Assembly: GCA_016793465.1 (NCBI GenBank)
Contig: JAEUJW010000065.1
Location: 17,636 to 81,635, forward strand
From: Myxococcales bacterium
GTDB taxonomy: Bacteria > Myxococcota > Polyangia > Nannocystales > Nannocystaceae
Direction of reading: 5' to 3'
DNA: 64,000 nt
The notes below the pieces were generated by a model that saw only the letters and a program-made list of their open reading frames with translations, was not told the DNA's origin and did no database searches. The position numbers were made by a program, and so were the translations under genes. Of this stretch, positions 61,599-64,000 are shown piece after piece (position 1 is the first letter of the stretch; every line of letters starts with the position of its first letter).

Positions 61599-63023
61599 AT
61601 GCCACGCGCCGTCTGCCGTACGAATGTCTTGGGGGCCGCGCTGGCGGCGGGGCTCTTCGGCGGGTGTGCCGGGCGCGCCGCGGAGGGGCCGGTCGAGTCG
61701 GCGCCGGCGGAGGGCGCGGGGGCGGCCGACGCGGCCAGGCTGCCGGGCTTCGACATGGGGGCCGCGCCGGCCGACAATGGCGACGTGCCGTACGAGCGGT
61801 TCCTGGTCGAGCTGGGCGACGCGCCGGTGCGCGGCCCGGCGGACGCGCCGGTGACTCTGGTGGCCTTCTCGGACTTCGAGTGCCCGTACTGCGAGCGCGG
61901 CCATCGCACGGTCAAGCAGCTCGAGAAGGAGTACGGCGACAGGCTGCGGGTCGCGTACAAGGCGTTCCCGCTCGACTTCCACAGCCACGCGATGGTCGCG
62001 GCGCTGGTCGCCAAGTCGGCGCAGGAGCAGGGCAAGTTCTGGGAGTTCCACGACAAGCTGTTCATGCAGAAGGGCATCGACATGCCGCAGCTCGACAGCT
62101 ACGGCCGCGAGGTCGGGCTCGACATGGACCGCGTGTACGCCGACGTCGAGGCCTTGAAGTGGGGCACGGCGGTGCAGCGCGACCTGCGGCAGGGCCGCCG
62201 GCTCGGGGTCACGGGCACGCCGGCGTACTTCATCAACGGGCGCTACCTCAGCGGGGCCAAGCCGATCGAGGTGCTGCGCGAGATGATCGACAAGGAGCTC
62301 GAGCTCGCGGAGGGCTGGCGGCAGAAGGGGGTCGCGGCCGACAAGATCTACGCGCACGCGACCGCCAACGGCTACCGCGAGGTCCAGTACCAGAAGGCGC
62401 GCAAGGGCCTGAAGCCCGACGTCATCTACCCGGTGCCGATCGACGGGGCGCCGCAGCGCGGGCCGGCGGGCGCGCCGGTGACGATCGTCGAGTTCGGCGA
62501 CTTCGAGTGTGGCTTCTGCGCCCGCGGGCACGAGACGCTCGAGAAGCTGCGGCGGCGCTACGGCGACAAGGTGCGGGTGGTGTTCCGCCACTTCCCGCTC
62601 GACTTCCACAGCCACGCGTTCCTGGCGGCGCGGGCCAGCCTGGCGGCCCACGAAGAGGGCAAGTTCTGGGAGTTCCACGACCGCCTGTACGCGGCCAAGG
62701 CGAGGTTCGACGAGGAGACGCTGATGGCGATCGCCCGCGACCTGAAGCTCAACCTGAAGAAGTTCAAGGCCCGGCTCGACAGCGGCGACTACGACGCGCA
62801 GATCTCGGCCGACCAGCAGCTGGGGGTGACCCTGGGCGTGCGCGGCACGCCGGCGTACTTCGTCAACGGGCGCGCGGTCGACGGGGCCGTGCCCGAGCTG
62901 GAGTTCCGACTGGTCGTCCAGGAGGAGCTCGAGCGCGCCGAGGCGGCGCTGCGGGCGGGGGCCCCGGCGGCCGGGCTGTACGAGCGGCTGGTGACGCCGC
63001 AGTCGGCGGCCACTTCGCGCTGA
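61599..63023 (+). CDS. lipoprotein with two tandem DsbA-like thioredoxin domains
   Basis: The protein has 474 residues. The signal MPRAVCRTNVLGAALAAGLF has a lipobox FGGC. Domain 1 (~residues 80-235) has the redox motif CPYC (95-98) and cis-Pro TGTPAYF; domain 2 (~290-445) has CGFC (304-307) and RGTPAYF. The two domains are closely similar (both have PLDFHSHA and GKFWEFHD segments), so this is an internal duplication. Related DsbA/DsbG-like proteins handle disulfides in the envelope. Two active sites in one chain is unusual and could permit relay or dimer-like action. Confidence 0.87.
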   Translation: MPRAVCRTNVLGAALAAGLFGGCAGRAAEGPVESAPAEGAGAADAARLPGFDMGAAPADNGDVPYERFLVELGDAPVRGPADAPVTLVAFSDFECPYCERGHRTVKQLEKEYGDRLRVAYKAFPLDFHSHAMVAALVAKSAQEQGKFWEFHDKLFMQKGIDMPQLDSYGREVGLDMDRVYADVEALKWGTAVQRDLRQGRRLGVTGTPAYFINGRYLSGAKPIEVLREMIDKELELAEGWRQKGVAADKIYAHATANGYREVQYQKARKGLKPDVIYPVPIDGAPQRGPAGAPVTIVEFGDFECGFCARGHETLEKLRRRYGDKVRVVFRHFPLDFHSHAFLAARASLAAHEEGKFWEFHDRLYAAKARFDEETLMAIARDLKLNLKKFKARLDSGDYDAQISADQQLGVTLGVRGTPAYFVNGRAVDGAVPELEFRLVVQEELERAEAALRAGAPAAGLYERLVTPQSAATSR

Positions 63024-63158
63024 CGAGCGCTCGCGGCGAGGGCGCGCGCGGCGCGCGAACGCGGGCGGTGAACATTGTTCCGTGGCTGTCTCTTGCGACA
63101 GGTCGCGGCGATGTGCGGCGGATGTCGCGTGGTCTTGCTCAAAGCCGCGCCGGCCGGC

Positions 63159-64000
<842 letters not shown>

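Overview
This is a GC-rich window (about 70% G+C by eye, with nearly all third codon positions G or C). It most likely comes from a myxobacterium (Myxococcota), possibly the Nannocystis/Plesiocystis side. The reasons are the mix of Ser/Thr-rich and Cys-rich lipoproteins with DUF4215-type repeats, large PAS/REC/HPt hybrid kinases, sigma-54-like promoters, a MoxR/DUF58/BatA set, and a core rpsB-tsf-pyrH-frr block. Organism assignment is inference from gene content; no rRNA is present. No tRNA, rRNA, CRISPR array or complete insertion sequence was seen.

Layout. 1-5.6 kb: arginine biosynthesis (argE-like, argB fused to a GNAT domain, argC, argH, then convergent argD). 5.7-9.8 kb: lipoprotein, small conserved protein, patatin-like lipase, and a stand-alone LanC-like protein coupled to a small unknown. 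9.8-17 kb: an ABC ATPase, then BatA-like, DUF58 and MoxR genes on the minus strand, split by two plus-strand genes (four-helix-bundle protein, TPMT-like methyltransferase). 17-20 kb: a rhodanese-E1 (MoeB/ThiF-like) protein translationally coupled to an Eco57I-like DNA N6-adenine methyltransferase. 20.5-31.3 kb: beta-propeller lipoprotein, GT-C membrane protein, pcnB plus methyltransferase, a radical-SAM-like protein lacking its cluster motif, and a four-gene minus-strand lipoprotein/TMTC-like operon ending in a 40-residue lipoprotein. 31.7-34.8 kb: rpsB, tsf, pyrH, frr.

35-43 kb: CotH-like lipoprotein, beta-class DNA methyltransferase, PHA-system protein and GST-like protein, GT-C membrane protein, a low-GC hipBA pair and an ADO/PCO-type thiol dioxygenase. 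43-53.5 kb: two large hybrid histidine kinases flank a thioredoxin, S55 peptidase and beta-propeller operon; the first kinase carries a one-base frameshift. 53.6-64 kb: radC convergent with and overlapping a second N6-adenine methyltransferase, an FG-GAP lipoprotein, EamA and YqaA-type membrane proteins, an ABC ATPase, a frameshifted membrane protein, a double-DsbA lipoprotein and a truncated histidine kinase.

The strongest unexplained signal is a set of very short AT-rich codon clusters inside otherwise GC-saturated genes. Five exact TTAATTAA octamers occur where about 0.01 would be expected by composition, all in the same codon phase (Leu-Ile-Lys/Asn). Other notable signals are two tandem duplications exactly at convergent gene ends, a 33-bp minisatellite, and sigma-54-like sites placed 27-28 bases ahead of start codons.
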